Positions 62,564 through 64,000 of a DNA stretch of 64,000 nucleotides are shown here, one piece after another; position 1 is the first letter of the stretch, and each line of letters starts with the position of its first letter. Source of the DNA: Flavobacteriaceae bacterium GF1 (GTDB lineage Bacteria > Bacteroidota > Bacteroidia > Flavobacteriales > Flavobacteriaceae). Where the stretch lies: positions 62,001 to 126,000 of the forward strand of contig WNKP01000003.1 of assembly GCA_009797885.1 (NCBI GenBank). Direction: 5' to 3'. Both the position numbers and the translations under genes were made by a program. The notes under the pieces were generated by a model. It had not been told where the DNA came from. It saw only the letters and a list, made by a program, of their open reading frames with translations, and did not search any database.

Positions 62564-63145
62564 TTACCCATGCATGGTTTCCTTTCTACCAAGATTTTTC
62601 ATAATCTCGGCTTCATAGTCCAACAGGGATTGCCATTTTTCGTCAACCTCTTTACGGTCCCCATATTTGCGGGCAAACTTTAAGAACATGGTATAGTGAT
62701 TGGCCTCGCTTACCATTAGTTTTTTGTAAAATTCCGCCAAATCGCTATCGGCAATATGTTCGGACAACAATCTAAAGCGTTCACAGCTCCGTGCTTCAAT
62801 AAGGGCCGCGTACAACAGTTTATGGACCAAATGGGTCTCCCTGCTACCACCCTTGGGGAAAAACTTCATCAGTTCTATGACGTATTCATCCTTACGTTCC
62901 CTACCCAAGGTCCATCCACGCGCTAAAATTTTTTCATGCACCATATTGAAATGCCCCATTTCTTCACGGGAAAGGGCGATCATTTCCTTGACCAATTCGG
63001 ATTTTTCAGGAAAACCAATAATGAGTGATATTGCCGTACTTGCCGCTTTTTGCTCACAATAGGCGTGGTCCGTTAGAATTTCCTCAATGTTTTTTTCAAC
63101 AATGTTTACCCATCTAGGGTCGGTGGGCAGTTTTAATCCGAGCAT
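62564..63145 (-). CDS. miaE: tRNA-(ms2io6A)-hydroxylase-like diiron protein
   Basis: A 193-residue ferritin-like protein. The diiron ligands are seen as Glu in the ITDHAYCEQKAA region (EEILTDHAYCEQKAAST), EEMGHFNMVHEKI (Glu and His), EARSCERFRLL and SEANHYTMFLKFA. This is the MiaE pattern, which hydroxylates ms2i6A-37 of tRNA with O2. The Bacteroidota members are shorter than the E. coli enzyme, so the exact substrate is less sure. It is convergent with ppk1. A TACCTTTA just upstream (near 63163), one base off the -7 consensus, may be its promoter. Confidence 0.9.
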   Translation of the reverse strand: MLGLKLPTDPRWVNIVEKNIEEILTDHAYCEQKAASTAISLIIGFPEKSELVKEMIALSREEMGHFNMVHEKILARGWTLGRERKDEYVIELMKFFPKGGSRETHLVHKLLYAALIEARSCERFRLLSEHIADSDLAEFYKKLMVSEANHYTMFLKFARKYGDRKEVDEKWQSLLDYEAEIMKNLGRKETMHG

Positions 63146-63467
63146 AAAAAATTTTTTGATAAAGGTATATCTTCCTAATTTGGATTACAACCATTGATCA
63201 CTGCCTATTGAAGTAATTCCTATTTTAGCGTGAGTTCGATACAATTTTTATCAACCAAAATCCGTCAAATTGAGTGGTTTTTCGCAATGAAATGAAGAAA
63301 AATTGTATCGAAATTAGGATTTTGCAAGAAAATTACTTGCCTGCCTGCCGGTTGCAGGGCAGGCAGGTTTTTCGATACATTTTTGCGACAGCAAAAACAC
63401 TCAAAATGACGTAATTTTCTTCTATCGAACTCGCGTTAGTTTAGAAGGACAAATCAAAAAAAACGCA
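63146..63467. other. Intergenic region dominated by a palindromic repeat
   Basis: No gene is seen here. Most of the 322 bp is the repeat listed at 63228-63437; the rest is a possible miaE promoter at the left end. Confidence 0.6.
63228..63437. repeat. Palindromic intergenic repeat, copy 1
   Basis: About 210 bp with inverted-repeat ends: GAGTTCGATA (63232-63241) and TATCGAACTC (63423-63432). Inside, GTCAAATTGAGTGG (63264-63277) answers GTCATTTTGAGTGT read on the minus strand near 63395-63410. TTGTATCGAAA answers TTTCGATACA, and a GC-rich hairpin GCCTGCCTGCC...GGCAGGCAGG lies in the middle (about 63340-63367). The whole unit can fold into one long hairpin. A near-identical copy lies exactly 596 bp downstream. 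There are no coding features. Confidence 0.85.
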
Positions 63468-63823
63468 ATGCCAAATAGCTTTAGATTCCTGGGTTTCCTA
63501 TTTACGGTACTTTTTTTATGTGCAGTATTTTGCAATACAATGATCCGGATCCCTTAACATGGTATTTGGCTTATGGTATTGGGGCCTTTGCCTCCCTATT
63601 GTTTGGCCTGGGCAGGCTAAAATTCCGATGGGCAGTTTTGCTTTCTGTTTTCTATATCGTTTTTTCCATTATGAATTGGCCGGAAAGGTTTGAAGGCGTA
63701 GTCATTGGAGAGGGAAATATTGATACTATTGAGAAGGGCAGGGAAGCCTTGGGCTTATTGATTTCTGCAGGAATAATGGGTATTTACGCTTTGTTGATCG
63801 GAAAGAAGAAAAGATTGGATTAA
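63468..63823 (+). pseudogene. TMEM220-family membrane protein with a one-base frameshift
   Basis: The frame from the ATG at 63468 reads MPNSFRFLGFLFTVLFLCAV and stops after 29 codons. The frame from 63518 carries the conserved QYNDPDPLTWYLAYGIGAFA, three membrane helices and a GREALGLLISAGIMG end, as in TMEM220-type small membrane proteins, but lacks the first helix. Adding one T to the run TTTT at 63528-63531 joins the two perfectly (...AVFLQYNDPDP...), giving about 118 residues. So the gene carries a one-base deletion or a sequencing error there. It sits between the two palindromic repeats. The family function is unknown. Confidence 0.85.
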
Positions 63824-63836
63824 CATGGGTCCGACA

Positions 63837-64000
63837 TCATTTTTTATCAATCAAAATCCGTCAAATTGAGTGGTTTTTCGTAATGAAATGAAGAAAAATT
63901 GTATCGAAATTAGGATTTTGCAAGAAAATTACTTGCTTGCCTGCCGGCTGCAGGGTAGGCAGGTTTTTCGATACATTTTTACTATCGCAAAAACACTCAA
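63837..64000. repeat. Palindromic intergenic repeat, copy 2 (cut by the window edge)
   Basis: Positions 63841-64000 align without gaps to 63245-63404 of copy 1 (offset 596) with few differences by eye, including the GC-rich hairpin and both halves of the long inverted repeat. Its left terminal GAGTTCGATA is missing, so the homology begins at TTTTTATCAA. The right part lies outside the window. Confidence 0.85.

Overview
The window looks like a chromosomal segment of a marine-type Flavobacteriaceae bacterium (Bacteroidota), possibly close to Allomuricauda, Maribacter or Zobellia. Signs of this are Bacteroidota-only families (DUF5606, DUF2807 head-GIN, DUF3817, DUF6515, the long YidC, the 627-residue S1), many lipoproteins of the form ...C-D/S-D-D, and repeated upstream boxes matching the Bacteroidota -7 element TAnnTTTG. 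The genus is a guess from memory. Coding density is very high. I see no rRNA, tRNA, CRISPR array, prophage or transposase gene.

Layout. 1-1407: end of a cell-surface glycosyltransferase locus, with one gene cut by the window edge. 1608-9494: housekeeping genes (dapD, ruvX, def, pyrG, yidC) with small conserved unknowns. 9818-15192: two fasciclin (FAS1) lipoproteins; the larger carries a nearly identical 471-bp tandem array. 15589-18276: mnmA, a nitronate monooxygenase-like flavoprotein and a small exported protein. 18277-25733: a tightly overlapping membrane operon (SpoIIM, a membrane protein, DUF4129, DUF4350, MoxR ATPase, DUF58) with divergent RDD and TRIC-type membrane genes. 25730-29095: lipoprotein cyclophilin, Nudix hydrolase, acyltransferase and an ECF sigma factor with a membrane partner. 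29164-30802: a decayed peptidase locus, made of an M20/AbgB-type gene with an in-frame stop followed by a C-terminal scrap of a different M20 (AllC/HyuC-type) gene. 30903-39445: ndh, a xerD-type recombinase, two beta-barrels, aroQ, lpdA, DUF1572, two msrB genes and a collagen-like lipoprotein. 39600-46248: glycogen branching enzyme, GH31 glucosidase, M48 peptidase and an MFS transporter. 46301-50000: an ECF sigma factor, an anti-sigma-like protein, a DUF4097-like protein and two DUF2807 beta-helix proteins. 50220-55964: lon, cmk, a LysM protein and rpsA. 56152-62559: pyrR-pyrB, a small STAS-like protein, a four-helix-bundle gene apparently inserted before rnz, pdxH, a SixA-like phosphatase and ppk1. 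62564-64000: miaE and a frameshifted TMEM220-family gene lying between two copies of a palindromic repeat.

How the genes fit together. Much of the window serves the cell envelope: surface polysaccharide, membrane insertion, exported lipoproteins and two ECF sigma modules. The least understood coherent unit is the SpoIIM/DUF4129/DUF4350/MoxR/DUF58 operon, which resembles a membrane-anchored MoxR chaperone system. The most unusual DNA features are the FAS1 array, the palindromic repeats around the broken TMEM220 gene, the two-part peptidase pseudogene, the structured rpsA leader, and several gene pairs that meet with no spacer at their start or stop codons. I could run no database search, so family names rest on motifs and recall.
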